Shown: in pieces, positions 35,696 to 45,192 of the stretch | How positions within the stretch are numbered: position 1 is the stretch's first letter | Layout: each line of letters starts with the position of its first letter | Assembly (NCBI RefSeq): GCF_028752835.1 | Contig: NZ_CP087952.1 | Location: 2,647,041-2,711,040 of the forward strand | Length of the DNA: 64,000 bases | DNA from: Desulfosarcina sp. BuS5 | GTDB lineage: Bacteria > Desulfobacterota > Desulfobacteria > Desulfobacterales > BuS5 | Reading direction: 5' to 3' | Made by a program: the position numbers and the translations under genes | Notes under the pieces: model-generated | The model's input: only the letters and a program-made list of their open reading frames with translations | Told to the model about the DNA's origin: nothing | The model's database searches: none

Positions 35696-37699
35696 ATGAA
35701 AAAAAAGTATTTTATATTTTTAATTTGTATGGTTATGCTGCTCCCTGGTTTAACCCAGGCAAAAGATGAAGAGCCGGTATCAACTTTAGACGAAATGGTG
35801 GTTACAGCCAGCCGGGTTCCGGAAAAGAAAAAGGATCTTACCACAAATGTAACTATTATTGATGAAAATGATATTAAACTTTCCGCAGCAAAAGATTTAG
35901 GCGATCTGTTGTCCGAAAAAGCCGGGGTATATATTAGAAAATATCCAGGTAATATGACTAGTATTGGTTTACGTGGTTTCAGAACTGAAACTCACGGTAA
36001 CGACCTGAAAGGTAATGTGTTAATATTGCTAAACGGCCGCAGGGCAGGCACTGGCAATGCTGCCAAAATTATGACAAAAAATATCGAAAGAGTCGAAATA
36101 ATACGTGGTCCGGCCGCCGTTCAATACGGTTCGGCAGCCATGGGCGGCCTTGTAAATGTTATTACTAAGCAGGGTAAGGATAAACCCACTTTTTTTGCTG
36201 AAGGATTGTTGGGAAGTTATGGATATGAAGAGGGAAGCGCCGGTTTTTCAGGAAAAATAGAAAATTTTGATTTTTCAGGCAGCTTCACCAGAACAACCAA
36301 AGATGATTATGATATTAGCGATGGAGATAAATATGATAATACCGGTTATGATGAAAAAACAAATTGCAGTTTAAATCTCGGATATGAGTTTTTGCCCGGC
36401 AACCGTATTGGAATGATATACACTTCATTTGATGCGGATAAAACAGGTTCTCCATATTATTTTATAAATCCTGACCCTGATAATTATGCAGATAATGTGA
36501 ATAAATCTATTGATTTTATTTATGATGGCACAACTGCAGATGAACTTTTTTCATGGAAAGCCAGATATTTTAATGGAGAAGACGATTATAAATATACATA
36601 TGTAGATCCTCTTTATCCATCTATTTCCAACAATAATTATGACCAGGAAGGTGCTCAAGGGCAAGTTACTTTAGATTTAGAAAATTTTTCTACAACAATA
36701 GGTGTTGATTGGCTAAATTATGACTATAAAAATAGTGACACCAATAGTTTTAATGTAGCTCTTAAGTCTAATTACGAAAATACTGCCGGTTTTATGCTGG
36801 CCAAACTTAAGTTGTTTGATAAAAAATTAATTATTTCAGGTGGGCTAAGATATGATGAATATGATCTTGAGTTTAAACAAACTGATAAAAACGATGATAA
36901 TGATGATAATTGGACACCAAGCATTGGATTAGCATATCTGGTTAATGATTGTTTAAAAATCAGAGCAAATTATGCTGAAGCCTTTGTTATGCCTGCTGCC
37001 AATGAAATGGCAGGAAAGTATACTTACTGGTATGGTAGTTATATCGGCAACCCGGATCTTGATCCTGAAAAAAGCAAAACCTATGAAGCTGGTTTTGACT
37101 TTTCTTATAGCAGTTTTAATTTATCTATAACTTATTTCTATACTGATTTCAAAGATAAAATTGAGGAAGCTTATATTCCTGGAGATCCTGATTTTACCAA
37201 ATCATTTTATAATATAAATGATGCCACTATTTCGGGATTTGAAGGCGAATTTTCTTTTAACTTAGGAACATTCTTTGATTTAAATTTAGAATTAAAACCA
37301 TATTGTAATATTACTTACCTTGATGAATATGAATCTGACGACGCTCCTGCCGGAGAAACTCATAAAGAGCTTAAATATACATCTGATATTACAGCCTCAT
37401 ATGGTATACTTTTTAACGATTTAAACGGATTATCAGCTAATTTAAATTTTTCATATACAGGCAAGCAGAATATTGATGATCGTGTGTATGGATCATGGCC
37501 ATCATACCCGATAATTGAAAAGGGTGGATTTACTGTTGCCAATATTACAATAAGTAAAAAAATCTATGATTTTTCCCAGTACGGCAAACTTACCTTAAAA
37601 GGAGAGATAGAAAATCTCTTCGACAAAGACTACGCTTATGTCCAGGGGTATCCGATGCCCGGCAGAAGCTTTTATATCGGTTTAAGATACGATTATTAA
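35696..37699 (+). CDS. btuB: TonB-dependent corrinoid receptor (BtuB-like)
   Basis: About 667 residues. A signal peptide (MKKKYFIFLICMVMLLPGLTQA) is followed by a TonB box (DEMVVTASRVPE), the plug (LRGFRTETHG, VEIIRGPAAVQYGSAAMGG) and a 22-strand barrel. The barrel ends in an aromatic residue (GRSFYIGLRYDY). The reading frame extends further upstream over the terminator, but AAGGAG before the ATG at 35696 fixes the start. The cobalamin riboswitch upstream makes a corrinoid the likely ligand. Confidence 0.9.
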   Translation: MKKKYFIFLICMVMLLPGLTQAKDEEPVSTLDEMVVTASRVPEKKKDLTTNVTIIDENDIKLSAAKDLGDLLSEKAGVYIRKYPGNMTSIGLRGFRTETHGNDLKGNVLILLNGRRAGTGNAAKIMTKNIERVEIIRGPAAVQYGSAAMGGLVNVITKQGKDKPTFFAEGLLGSYGYEEGSAGFSGKIENFDFSGSFTRTTKDDYDISDGDKYDNTGYDEKTNCSLNLGYEFLPGNRIGMIYTSFDADKTGSPYYFINPDPDNYADNVNKSIDFIYDGTTADELFSWKARYFNGEDDYKYTYVDPLYPSISNNNYDQEGAQGQVTLDLENFSTTIGVDWLNYDYKNSDTNSFNVALKSNYENTAGFMLAKLKLFDKKLIISGGLRYDEYDLEFKQTDKNDDNDDNWTPSIGLAYLVNDCLKIRANYAEAFVMPAANEMAGKYTYWYGSYIGNPDLDPEKSKTYEAGFDFSYSSFNLSITYFYTDFKDKIEEAYIPGDPDFTKSFYNINDATISGFEGEFSFNLGTFFDLNLELKPYCNITYLDEYESDDAPAGETHKELKYTSDITASYGILFNDLNGLSANLNFSYTGKQNIDDRVYGSWPSYPIIEKGGFTVANITISKKIYDFSQYGKLTLKGEIENLFDKDYAYVQGYPMPGRSFYIGLRYDY

Positions 37700-37711
37700 T
37701 ATTGTTATAAG

Positions 37712-37748
37712 GAGGGAGGTGCCGATTTTATCACACCTCCCTCTTTTT
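37712..37748 (+). terminator. Terminator after the receptor gene
   Basis: GAGGGAGGTG and CACCTCCCTC pair with a 12-nt loop and are followed by T5. It would end or attenuate the riboswitch transcript before the btuF-cbiZ fusion gene. Confidence 0.8.
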
Positions 37749-37780
37749 GATTATCGAAAAAAATCCCGCAAGGACATCAA

Positions 37781-39781
37781 ATGAAATACAGAAAAATTTT
37801 CTTAACTCTCATTATAATACTCTTTTTTTATGCGAGCGCGGCATTCCCCTACCCTTTCTCCTTTACTGATCATGCCGGTAATAAAACCACAATTACAGCC
37901 AGACCTTCCAATGTTGTTTCACTTGTGCCGTCGGTGAGTGAAATAATCTGTAAAATAGGCGCGGCTGATGTCCTTAAAGGTGTTACATGGCACAGTACGC
38001 TGCCCCCGGAAATCGCAAAAAAAGATGTCATCGGGGGCTTTTTTTCACCAAGCCTGGCTAAAATAGAAAATATTCAACCGGATATTATTTTCGCAGCCCG
38101 GATCCAGAAAAATGTAATAAAGCGTTTCAGTAATGGGAAACAGATTCTTATAGACCTGGAAACAGATTCCATTAATGACAGCTATGACAATATCATGCTT
38201 CTGGGCAGGATATTCGATAAGGAACATGAAGCCGCCGCTATCGTAAAAAAGAACAGAGACGAACTGAAAATGATAGCCGGAAAAGTTGCCCGGATACCTC
38301 TTTCTGAAAGAAAAAGAGTCATGCGGCTGATGGGGCGTAAATCAATAATGACCCCGGGAGATGATTCCTTTCAAAATGAAATAATCAGAGCGGCCGGCGG
38401 AATTACGCCTGTTCTGGGCAAAAAAGGGAATATCGTGCCTGTTACAAAAGAAGAATGGATCGCGTTTAATCCCCAGGTTATCTATGGCTGCGGAGGCGAT
38501 AAGGGAGCGGCTGATAAATTTTTCAGACTGCCAGGCTGGAAGGATGTGGATGCGGTCAAAAACAAACGAATATATAACTTCCCATGCGCTCTTACCTGCC
38601 GGGCCTCGACCAACACCGGATATTTTGTCTCCTGGCTCTCCGCCCGCATTTATAGAGATGAATATGCAGAGAGCAAAAACCGGATAAAACCTGAAAGAAT
38701 TACAGAGAATAGAAGCATTGAAATAGATTTGGAATATATAAAAAAAGCAGGAATTGCATACAGCAATATTTATGATTTTCCCAACAAGACCCTTATCGTA
38801 GATTTTAAGAGACCGATGAAGGTTGTATCGACCCTGGAGGGTGCACGGACAGGGATAACTTCGGTAGGCAACCATTATTCACCTCCACCGTGCTGGGGAA
38901 TAGGCCATCAATGCGGCCTTGCATCCTTGAGATCCCGTATTTACAAGGTGATCGAAAAAAACGAGGCCACCGCAAGTTTTCTTTTCACAGGCGCGGATAT
39001 GGATAACCTTGCAGTAAAAATGGAAAATTTTAAAGAAATGAAGGTTTATGCCCTGGTTACTGCCGGAGTTATGTCAAATGCCGTGCGCATGTCGAAAAGT
39101 AATGGAAATTATTATGAACCCGGCACTATCAATATAACAATTTTAACCAACATGAAACTGACAGACAGAGCCATGACAAGGGCCATTATATCCGCCACCG
39201 AAGCAAAAACAGCCGCGCTGCTCGATCTTGATATCAGGAGCAGCTATAATGCCAAGGAATACAGGGCAACCGGAACAGGAACCGATAATATTATTGTGGT
39301 ACAGGGCGCAGGAACTCTGATCGATAACACCGGAGGCCATACAAAAATGGGGGAACTGATCGCCAAAAGCGCTTATGAAGGAGTGAAAGAAGCAATATAT
39401 AAGCAGAACGGCATTGTTGCTTCCCGCAACATTTTTCAGCGGCTCAAGGATCGTAAAATAAACATATTCGGTTTAGTCACGGAAATCGAATGTGACTGCA
39501 ACATGAAAAAAAACGACCTGAGTACTGAGGTTGAAAAAATTCTGCTTGACCGGAAATATTCCGGTTTTCTTAAGGCCGCGCTTGTTATCAGCGATGATTA
39601 TGAAAAAGGGCTGTTGTCGGACCTGAGTGCATATAAACTCTGGGCAGAAAATATATCTTTTGAGATAGCCGGCCGGAATATCGAGGAGGATAAAGATTTT
39701 GTCGGAAATGCTGCAATGCCGCTTGTGCTGAAAACAGCCCTTAATGCTATTATAAACGGCGCCTTTTATAAAATAAAATAA
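37781..39781 (+). CDS. cbiZ: Exported BtuF-like corrinoid-binding protein fused to CbiZ (adenosylcobinamide amidohydrolase)
   Basis: A 666-residue protein with a Sec signal (IFLTLIIILFFYASAAFPYP). Residues 25-300 are a BtuF-type periplasmic binding domain (VVSLVPSVSEIICKIGAADV, KIENIQPDIIFAARI, FRLPGWKDVDAVKNKRIYNF). Residues 340-560 are CbiZ: VVSTLEGARTGITSVGNHYS, TAGVMSNAVRMS, TDRAMTRAIISATEAKTAAL, GTGTDNIIVVQGAG and GGHTKMGELIAKSAYEG. About 100 more residues follow without a recognised fold. CbiZ cuts the amide bond of adenosylcobinamides to salvage cobyric acid and is normally cytoplasmic. Here it appears to be exported and joined to a binding protein, between a cobalamin-riboswitch-controlled receptor and CbiK. 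Confidence 0.88.
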   Translation: MKYRKIFLTLIIILFFYASAAFPYPFSFTDHAGNKTTITARPSNVVSLVPSVSEIICKIGAADVLKGVTWHSTLPPEIAKKDVIGGFFSPSLAKIENIQPDIIFAARIQKNVIKRFSNGKQILIDLETDSINDSYDNIMLLGRIFDKEHEAAAIVKKNRDELKMIAGKVARIPLSERKRVMRLMGRKSIMTPGDDSFQNEIIRAAGGITPVLGKKGNIVPVTKEEWIAFNPQVIYGCGGDKGAADKFFRLPGWKDVDAVKNKRIYNFPCALTCRASTNTGYFVSWLSARIYRDEYAESKNRIKPERITENRSIEIDLEYIKKAGIAYSNIYDFPNKTLIVDFKRPMKVVSTLEGARTGITSVGNHYSPPPCWGIGHQCGLASLRSRIYKVIEKNEATASFLFTGADMDNLAVKMENFKEMKVYALVTAGVMSNAVRMSKSNGNYYEPGTINITILTNMKLTDRAMTRAIISATEAKTAALLDLDIRSSYNAKEYRATGTGTDNIIVVQGAGTLIDNTGGHTKMGELIAKSAYEGVKEAIYKQNGIVASRNIFQRLKDRKINIFGLVTEIECDCNMKKNDLSTEVEKILLDRKYSGFLKAALVISDDYEKGLLSDLSAYKLWAENISFEIAGRNIEEDKDFVGNAAMPLVLKTALNAIINGAFYKIK

Positions 39782-39802
39782 AGGAGTATTTTTATTTAAT
39801 GT

Positions 39803-41110
39803 CAGTAGTGTCCGGTTAGGTTTTTGCATGTTATATGGGATAAAAAAATTAGAAAAATGTTCATTTTTTACTTGACAAACCAAATAAAAATTTTTTATCG
39901 TTTTGTTATAAAATATAATTATAACAAGGAGTTAAGACAAAAATGGACATATTCAATATCCCAAAAAAGAATTTTAATCCCCAATCTCATGCTCGATTTC
40001 TCAAACCTTTGCAAAAGATTTTTCCTGACACGCCACAGCTTAAATCCCGAGGTCACAGGCCATTGAAAATGACTTTTGAAGATCAGCTTCACGCACTGAT
40101 ATTTTTCCATCTACAAGAACATGAATCAGCTCGTGATCTTATTCAACACCTTAAAGAAGACGATTTTGCCAAAGAATGTGTCGCTCCAGATGGAGGGATC
40201 AGTCGTAGCAGTTTTTCCGAAATTATCAATTCTCGAGGGCTTGAACAGCTTGAATATGTTTTTCAAGCTCTTTGCAGCCAGGCACAAAATGCTTTACCAT
40301 CAAATTATTCAGATCTCGGTGAACTCGTTTCCATTGATGGATCTTTAATTGATGCAGTTCTGTCCATGTACTGGGCTGATTACAGAAAAGGCGCTAAAAA
40401 AGCAAAAGGCCATTTCGGCTTTGATGTCAATCGCAAGATTCCTATAAAAATTCATCTGACAAATGGAAATGGCGCTGAACGCCCCTTTGTCAGGTCTATC
40501 CTTACAAAAGGCCAAACAGGAATCATGGATCGGGGGTATCAATCACATAAGGATTTTGATCTTCTTCAGGATGAAAAAAAACATTTTGTTTGCCGCATCA
40601 AAGCGAAAACAACAAGAACTATTATCAAAGAGCAGCCTGTTGATCCCGACAGCTATATTTTTTATGATGCTGTGGTTCTTCTTGGCACTCCTGGGGTAAA
40701 CCAGACCAGAAAGCCGGTTCGACTGGTTGGTTATAAAATTGCCGGTGTCAAATATTTTGTGGCAACTGATCGTTATGATCTTACAGCCGAGCAGGTTGCA
40801 ACCGTTTATAAGCTTAGATGGGATATCGAAACTTTTTTCAAATGGTGGAAGAAACATTTAAAAGTGTACCACTTGATTGCTCACAGTAGATATGGCCTGA
40901 TGGTTCAAATCCTTGCGGGGTTAATAACCTACCTGCTTATGGCCATATACTGCCATGAACAGTTTAATGAACCTGTATCAATAAAGAGGATTCGTCAGCT
41001 TAGAAATACCATCCAGAACGAATTACGTACTGACGAAAAAAACGTATGGTCTAATAATCTGATTATCAAAGAGCAAATGCTATATGCAAAAACTTAACCG
41101 GACACTACTG
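39803..41110 (+). mobile_element. IS4-family insertion sequence (1308 bp) with 9-bp target duplication
   Basis: The terminal inverted repeats are CAGTAGTGTCCGGTTAGGTT and AACTTAACCGGACACTACTG. It is flanked by ATTTAATGT at 39794-39802 and 41111-41119. It contains one intact transposase gene. The intact ends and duplication imply a recent insertion into the corrinoid locus. Confidence 0.95.
39943..41097 (+). CDS. IS4-family transposase
   Basis: A 384-residue DDE transposase. An N-terminal DUF4372-like region (FEDQLHALIFFHLQEHESAR) is followed by the DDE core: VSIDGSLIDAV (first Asp), GIMDRGYQSH (second Asp) and the YKLRWDIETFFKWWKKHLKV block (catalytic Glu, YREK-like motif). It appears complete and is bounded by intact ends, so it is probably active. 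Confidence 0.93.
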   Translation: MDIFNIPKKNFNPQSHARFLKPLQKIFPDTPQLKSRGHRPLKMTFEDQLHALIFFHLQEHESARDLIQHLKEDDFAKECVAPDGGISRSSFSEIINSRGLEQLEYVFQALCSQAQNALPSNYSDLGELVSIDGSLIDAVLSMYWADYRKGAKKAKGHFGFDVNRKIPIKIHLTNGNGAERPFVRSILTKGQTGIMDRGYQSHKDFDLLQDEKKHFVCRIKAKTTRTIIKEQPVDPDSYIFYDAVVLLGTPGVNQTRKPVRLVGYKIAGVKYFVATDRYDLTAEQVATVYKLRWDIETFFKWWKKHLKVYHLIAHSRYGLMVQILAGLITYLLMAIYCHEQFNEPVSIKRIRQLRNTIQNELRTDEKNVWSNNLIIKEQMLYAKT

Positions 41111-41171
41111 ATTTAATGTGATTAAAAAGCCTTTTTCCGGGCATTTTTTTCAGCCTTGGAATTTTTGCATG

Positions 41172-41457
41172 GGGAACAAGAAAAAAGCATATCCTTTATT
41201 CATTCCTTTTGGCGATTCTTGTAACTACGGCAACTCAGGCGATATTCCCATCCGGTACCGCCCTGGCCGGCGAAGATGTTCAAACTCTTGGAACCATTGT
41301 AGTAACGGCTGAAAAATTATCCGATTATATAAAAAATCATCCCCAGCAGGTTGTGATGCTTGATCAAAAAGAGATCGAGGAACAAAATTTTCTGGAAGTC
41401 GCAGAAGCAATCACTTCAATGCACGGGGTTGAAGTTAGGAGACACTATTATGAATAG
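41172..41457 (+). pseudogene. TonB-dependent receptor, N-terminal remnant
   Basis: A signal-peptide-like start (MGNKKKAYPLFI) shifts by one frame near 41208. It continues as LLAILVTTATQAIFPSGTAL, the TonB box LGTIVVTAEKL and the start of a plug (LDQKEIEEQNFLEVAEAITS, MHGVEVR). It then stops at 41457, where about 550 further residues would be expected. The frameshift and deletion make it a pseudogene. Its end overlaps the cbiK start. Confidence 0.8.
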
Positions 41458-42241
41458 AACAGCAGGAAAAACACCCATTCTCCTGGCAGCTTTCGGCACC
41501 ACCTCCAAAGCCATTGAAACATATTCTTTTATCGACGATATTGTAAAAAAAAGATTTCCAGGCCATGAAGTATTATGGTCTTATTCGTCCAGAATGGTTA
41601 AAGACCGGATAAAGAAAAAAAATAATACCGAGTTAAAACATCCCCATCAGGTTCTGTCTGAATTAAAGTCCCGGGGCTTCGCCTGGGCTGCGGTTCAATC
41701 CATGCACCTGATGTGCGGACATGAATTTTACCGCCTGGTGGATGAGGCCAAAGAATGCGAGATAAGAACATCAATAGGCCTGCCCCTGCTCTACTCGCCC
41801 ATAGACTACAAAAAGGTCTTGGCAGCGCTCGATTATTTAATTCCTTCCGTAAAAGAGGATGCAGTCGTATTTATCGGTCACGGCACTGATCATTCAGCCT
41901 GGGCAGCCTATGCCGCCCTTTTGAATATGCTGCGCGAGTCCGGCAAATCGAATGCCTATGTCGGAGTTGTGGAGGAAGGACACGCCTCAATGGAAGAAGT
42001 TGTCATAGCAGTCAGCCGGGCGGGATATAAGCATGTGCGGCTCGTGCCTTTGATGCTTGTGGCCGGAGTCCATTTTATGGAAGACATGGCCGGCAACGAA
42101 AATTCATGGAAAATAGCATTTGAAGCAAAAAATATTTCCGTATCACTGGAGCAGGATGGATTAGGCCTTAACAACAGTATTATAGAGATATTCTGCCAAC
42201 ATATTCATGATGCCCTTGATGTTATTCCATCAGGGCAATAG
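41450..42241 (+). CDS. cbiK: Sirohydrochlorin cobaltochelatase CbiK
   Basis: About 263 residues. It has TPILLAAFGTTSKAIETYSF, the first catalytic His in VVFIGHGTDHSAWA, the VGVVEEGHASMEEVV block, and the second His in MLVAGVHFMEDMAGNENSWK. It inserts Co2+ into sirohydrochlorin in anaerobic cobalamin synthesis. No signal peptide is seen, unlike the periplasmic CbiK forms known in some Desulfovibrio. The ATG at 41450 lies in the broken receptor gene. Confidence 0.92.
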   Translation: MNRTAGKTPILLAAFGTTSKAIETYSFIDDIVKKRFPGHEVLWSYSSRMVKDRIKKKNNTELKHPHQVLSELKSRGFAWAAVQSMHLMCGHEFYRLVDEAKECEIRTSIGLPLLYSPIDYKKVLAALDYLIPSVKEDAVVFIGHGTDHSAWAAYAALLNMLRESGKSNAYVGVVEEGHASMEEVVIAVSRAGYKHVRLVPLMLVAGVHFMEDMAGNENSWKIAFEAKNISVSLEQDGLGLNNSIIEIFCQHIHDALDVIPSGQ

Positions 42242-42295
42242 CGTTTCAAAAAAACGCACCGCTGTCGGCGGTCGGGTGACTGGTTGGCCATTTAT

Positions 42296-42420
42296 TTATT
42301 TCTTGGGGAAATACTTCACATCGTCTATATTCTTAAAATCTGAATCTTGGGTCCAGATGATAGCCTCGATTTTTTTTGCTGTTGCAAGAATAATACTGTC
42401 AGCCAAATGCCTCCCGGACT
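42296..42420 (-). pseudogene. PIN-domain protein, C-terminal remnant
   Basis: The minus strand reads RHLADSIILATAKKIEAIIW, then TQDSDFKNIDDVKYFPKK and a stop. This is the last third of a VapC-like PIN domain (ADSIILATA and TQDSDF are the third and fourth acidic motifs). A stop codon lies directly upstream in frame, and no N-terminal part or antitoxin is present. Confidence 0.7.
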
Positions 42421-42514
42421 ACTTTTGGTATAACGACTTAATATTTTGGTGATACGGTTACAGTTTGCATGTCAAAGTCTCCATCGATATTGTTTCGTAA
42501 TACAATAATATGAT

Positions 42515-42551
42515 CGATAACGCAGTGAAATTATTTATATGACAATCTATA
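42515..42551. repeat. Half of palindromic repeat A
   Basis: GATAACGCAGTGAAATTATT followed by TATATGACAATCTATA equals the right arm of repeat A (as in 4621 and 56269). The other half is missing; the preceding 90 bp show no recognised feature. Confidence 0.7.
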
Positions 42552-42553
42552 CC

Positions 42554-44335
42554 TTATATTTTTTTGAAACATACCCTCTCAAACCCCAGTGCCGCCACTA
42601 CAAATTTTTGCAGCCGCAAGTTCCCATGCCTTTGCTCAAGCTTTTTACCGTACTCTTTTACCTGTTTTTTGCCATCTTTCATCTGCTTTACAATCTCAGA
42701 GAGGCTGCAAAGCTCATCTTCAGACAACTTTTTTGCCTGTTCAGCACTTATTCCTGCATCTTTGAGCTTTATAAATTTAAATTCAATCAAAACATCAAAT
42801 ATTTTACCATACCTCTTGTCAGGTCTGATAATCATGGTGAGATCTGCATAGCGGCGGTCAATCTCTTTTTCAGAATCCATGATATAAATAATATCATTAT
42901 AAAGAAGAGTCAGAAAAGCGGTTTTTACAGTCAGTTCATTGGCCCACCTATAATCCCTGTTATGAAAAACCTTGAAATATCTTTCTTCCATAAATCTGCA
43001 CAAAGGAGCCATATCCCCTTTTTGATAGACCTTTTCCGCGGCAAGCTTTCCATTATCCCTGTCATCAGGCTCCGGCAAAAGCATCTTTTGAACCCGTTCC
43101 ACATAAAGACTTTGCATAACGAGATTGGGAACTTTTAAGATTACCTGCAAGTCTTCTGTATCACCTGCAATGGTCAATACCCCGAAATAATAGAGAAAAG
43201 AGACCAGAAATGTATTGTCGCGGGATTTATCCGTCAGCATCTCCTCTATGCCAAATCGTTTACTGATTTTTGCTGCAACAACCTGCTGTTCTTTTTCCAT
43301 CAGGCTCATCAACAGATCACTTCCCTTTGGAATTTGAGCAATGTATTTAAGCTTTGCCTCATCTACCGCAAGATTATCATCCAGCATCTCCCTTGGATAG
43401 TTGCATGATTTTTCAAATTGTTTAAAAAAATATAAGCAAAGAGTTGGATTATAAATTTGTTCATCTGCTGTATGGGAAAAAATATAACCATTATAATAAG
43501 TCTGCATTAAACTTACAGCTTCCTTGATTTTTTCTTTTTCAAAACCACATTCATCAACAATTTTTTTCAGAACATCTTCAATTTCATTCTGCTTAAATCC
43601 GCACAGATCATTAAACTCCGGCTCAAAATAGATATTTTCGGCAATATTATATCCGCTTGTAATATCGCTCATCACAACAGGCGAAACCCCTGTAATAAAT
43701 ACACGATCAAACATAGAGCTTGAAGTTGAGGCTTTTACTGCTTTAAAAAAAGTTCTAAGGGGGCCCTCCTCATGCACAAGAGCCTTATATCTGCCTTCAG
43801 AGCTTTGGACCCCCATCATAACTGTATTTGCAAAATTATCATATTCATCTATGAGAAGATATACAGGGTATGGGGTCATGCGGGCTGAAGTAATAAGAGA
43901 TTTCATTGAAAAAAGGGCATCTTCCCGATCAATCTCAATCGCAGGCAGTTCAAATCCTTTATAATTATAAACTTTATAAAATTCGATAATACATGCATTA
44001 ATATGATTAAAAAGAGCCTTTTTTACATCTTCAGCACTGCCGGTGGGATCAACACATGAAAAATCAAGCTTCAAAATAAAGTATGAATTACGCAGATCAG
44101 TGGGATTTTTTCCGATCTTCAATCCACCAAATATTTCTTCAAATTCATCTTTTTTTGCCACATCATAGTAATTTTCCAGCATGGAAAGTACAAGACTCTT
44201 GCCAAAGCGTCTGGGACGGATAAAGAGCTGAGATTTTGTATTTTCAAGCAGGGGAATTTTGTCTGTTCTGTCACAATAAAAATATTTTTCCCTGATAATA
44301 CTTCTAAAATCAGCTATTCCGTATGGATATTTCAT
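42554..44335 (-). CDS. AAA-ATPase-like / PD-(D/E)XK protein (DUF1703 type)
   Basis: About 593 residues starting MKYPYGIADFRSIIREKYFY. The N-terminal AAA-ATPase-like domain has the degenerate P-loop RPRRFGKSLVLSML and YLLIDEYDNF as Walker B. The C-terminal PDDEXK_9-type nuclease domain includes KRYGKIFDVLIEFKFIKLKD and KQVKEYGKKL. The family is abundant in anaerobes and spreads readily; its role is unknown. The start at 44335 follows AAGGGG and removes an upstream extension. A 185-bp piece of the same gene is duplicated at 48868. Confidence 0.85.
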   Translation of the reverse strand: MKYPYGIADFRSIIREKYFYCDRTDKIPLLENTKSQLFIRPRRFGKSLVLSMLENYYDVAKKDEFEEIFGGLKIGKNPTDLRNSYFILKLDFSCVDPTGSAEDVKKALFNHINACIIEFYKVYNYKGFELPAIEIDREDALFSMKSLITSARMTPYPVYLLIDEYDNFANTVMMGVQSSEGRYKALVHEEGPLRTFFKAVKASTSSSMFDRVFITGVSPVVMSDITSGYNIAENIYFEPEFNDLCGFKQNEIEDVLKKIVDECGFEKEKIKEAVSLMQTYYNGYIFSHTADEQIYNPTLCLYFFKQFEKSCNYPREMLDDNLAVDEAKLKYIAQIPKGSDLLMSLMEKEQQVVAAKISKRFGIEEMLTDKSRDNTFLVSFLYYFGVLTIAGDTEDLQVILKVPNLVMQSLYVERVQKMLLPEPDDRDNGKLAAEKVYQKGDMAPLCRFMEERYFKVFHNRDYRWANELTVKTAFLTLLYNDIIYIMDSEKEIDRRYADLTMIIRPDKRYGKIFDVLIEFKFIKLKDAGISAEQAKKLSEDELCSLSEIVKQMKDGKKQVKEYGKKLEQRHGNLRLQKFVVAALGFERVCFKKI

Positions 44336-44437
44336 TGCCGGCCCCTTTTTAAGGTCTCTTTCCATCATTATAATATATAAAATCTTAAATCTAAACCGGA
44401 TATTTTTTACAGGTTAATAAAAAAAGACGATTGCCTC

Positions 44438-44824
44438 TCAAACCCTTCTCAAACTTTGCGCCTTAATGACGCTTTTCCAAGATAGTGGCAAGGATGCATT
44501 TACACTGCCTTGCCAAAATGCAATTAATAACGCAGCACAAAGAGTTATAGCTACAGCAAGAAAGGATTTTAGCAATGCAAGGCGTAGCGCATTTGCGGAA
44601 TCAACTGCATTAATAAGGAAATCTCGCACCTTAGGCTTATATGTTCCTTTTTGATAGTTCCTTTTCAGGTCAGGAGCCTCTAAATTTATAGCAATATTGT
44701 GGTTAGCAGCTATCCTTTGATATTTAGAAAATTTAAAAATAAAAAGAAAAGTTGCCAACCAAATATTTGCTCTTTTATAGGAAATACTTGAGTTCATACT
44801 CGAACTGGTTATTATGACCACCAT
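44438..44824 (-). CDS. Hypothetical membrane protein, 128 residues
   Basis: No family is recognised. One clear hydrophobic helix near the C-terminus (SFLAVAITLCAALLIAFW) and a weaker one near the N-terminus (NIWLATFLFIFKF) are seen. It starts 2 bp after the mazF-like stop on the same strand, so it could be a third gene of that operon. The evidence for expression is only this spacing. Confidence 0.4.
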   Translation of the reverse strand: MVVIITSSSMNSSISYKRANIWLATFLFIFKFSKYQRIAANHNIAINLEAPDLKRNYQKGTYKPKVRDFLINAVDSANALRLALLKSFLAVAITLCAALLIAFWQGSVNASLPLSWKSVIKAQSLRRV

Positions 44825-44826
44825 TC

Positions 44827-45192
44827 CTAATCATCCAACTCACAATGCTCCGGATCAATGTCAAGAATTAGTGCGATTGCCTTCTTTATAAGGCGGATTT
44901 CATCGTTTGAGATGTTTCCGATTTTTTCCGCAAATCTTCTGTGGCTGATGGCTCTGATTTGAAAACAGTCAACTGCTGATTTTTTCTGGAGACCATTATT
45001 TGCATCAGGTTCTAGAGAAACGAAAAAAGGATTTTCCTTCCAATACGGGTTCCAGGCAGTAACAGGTAAAATAATTGCAAGCCTGAGATGCTTGTCATGT
45101 CCACCGTTCAAGACGAGTACCGGTCGTTTTTTTTTGATTTCATCACCAATAGCCGGATCAAGACCTACCCAATAGATTTCACCGGTTTTCAA
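44827..45192 (-). CDS. MazF/PemK-type toxin endoribonuclease
   Basis: A 121-residue protein: MKTGEIYWVGLDPAIGDEIK, KKRPVLVLNG, RLAIILPVTAW, and SAVDCFQIRAISHRRF. This is the MazF SH3-like fold with the conserved Arg after the basic loop and the catalytic Thr in LPVT. It cleaves mRNA at short sequences. It overlaps its antitoxin gene by 14 bp. Confidence 0.88.
   Translation of the reverse strand: MKTGEIYWVGLDPAIGDEIKKKRPVLVLNGGHDKHLRLAIILPVTAWNPYWKENPFFVSLEPDANNGLQKKSAVDCFQIRAISHRRFAEKIGNISNDEIRLIKKAIALILDIDPEHCELDD

Noticed and set aside
42838-44368. Upstream start of the DUF1703 gene at 44368
   Set aside because: Eleven extra residues are not family-like; the ATG at 44335 begins the conserved MKYPYGIADF.
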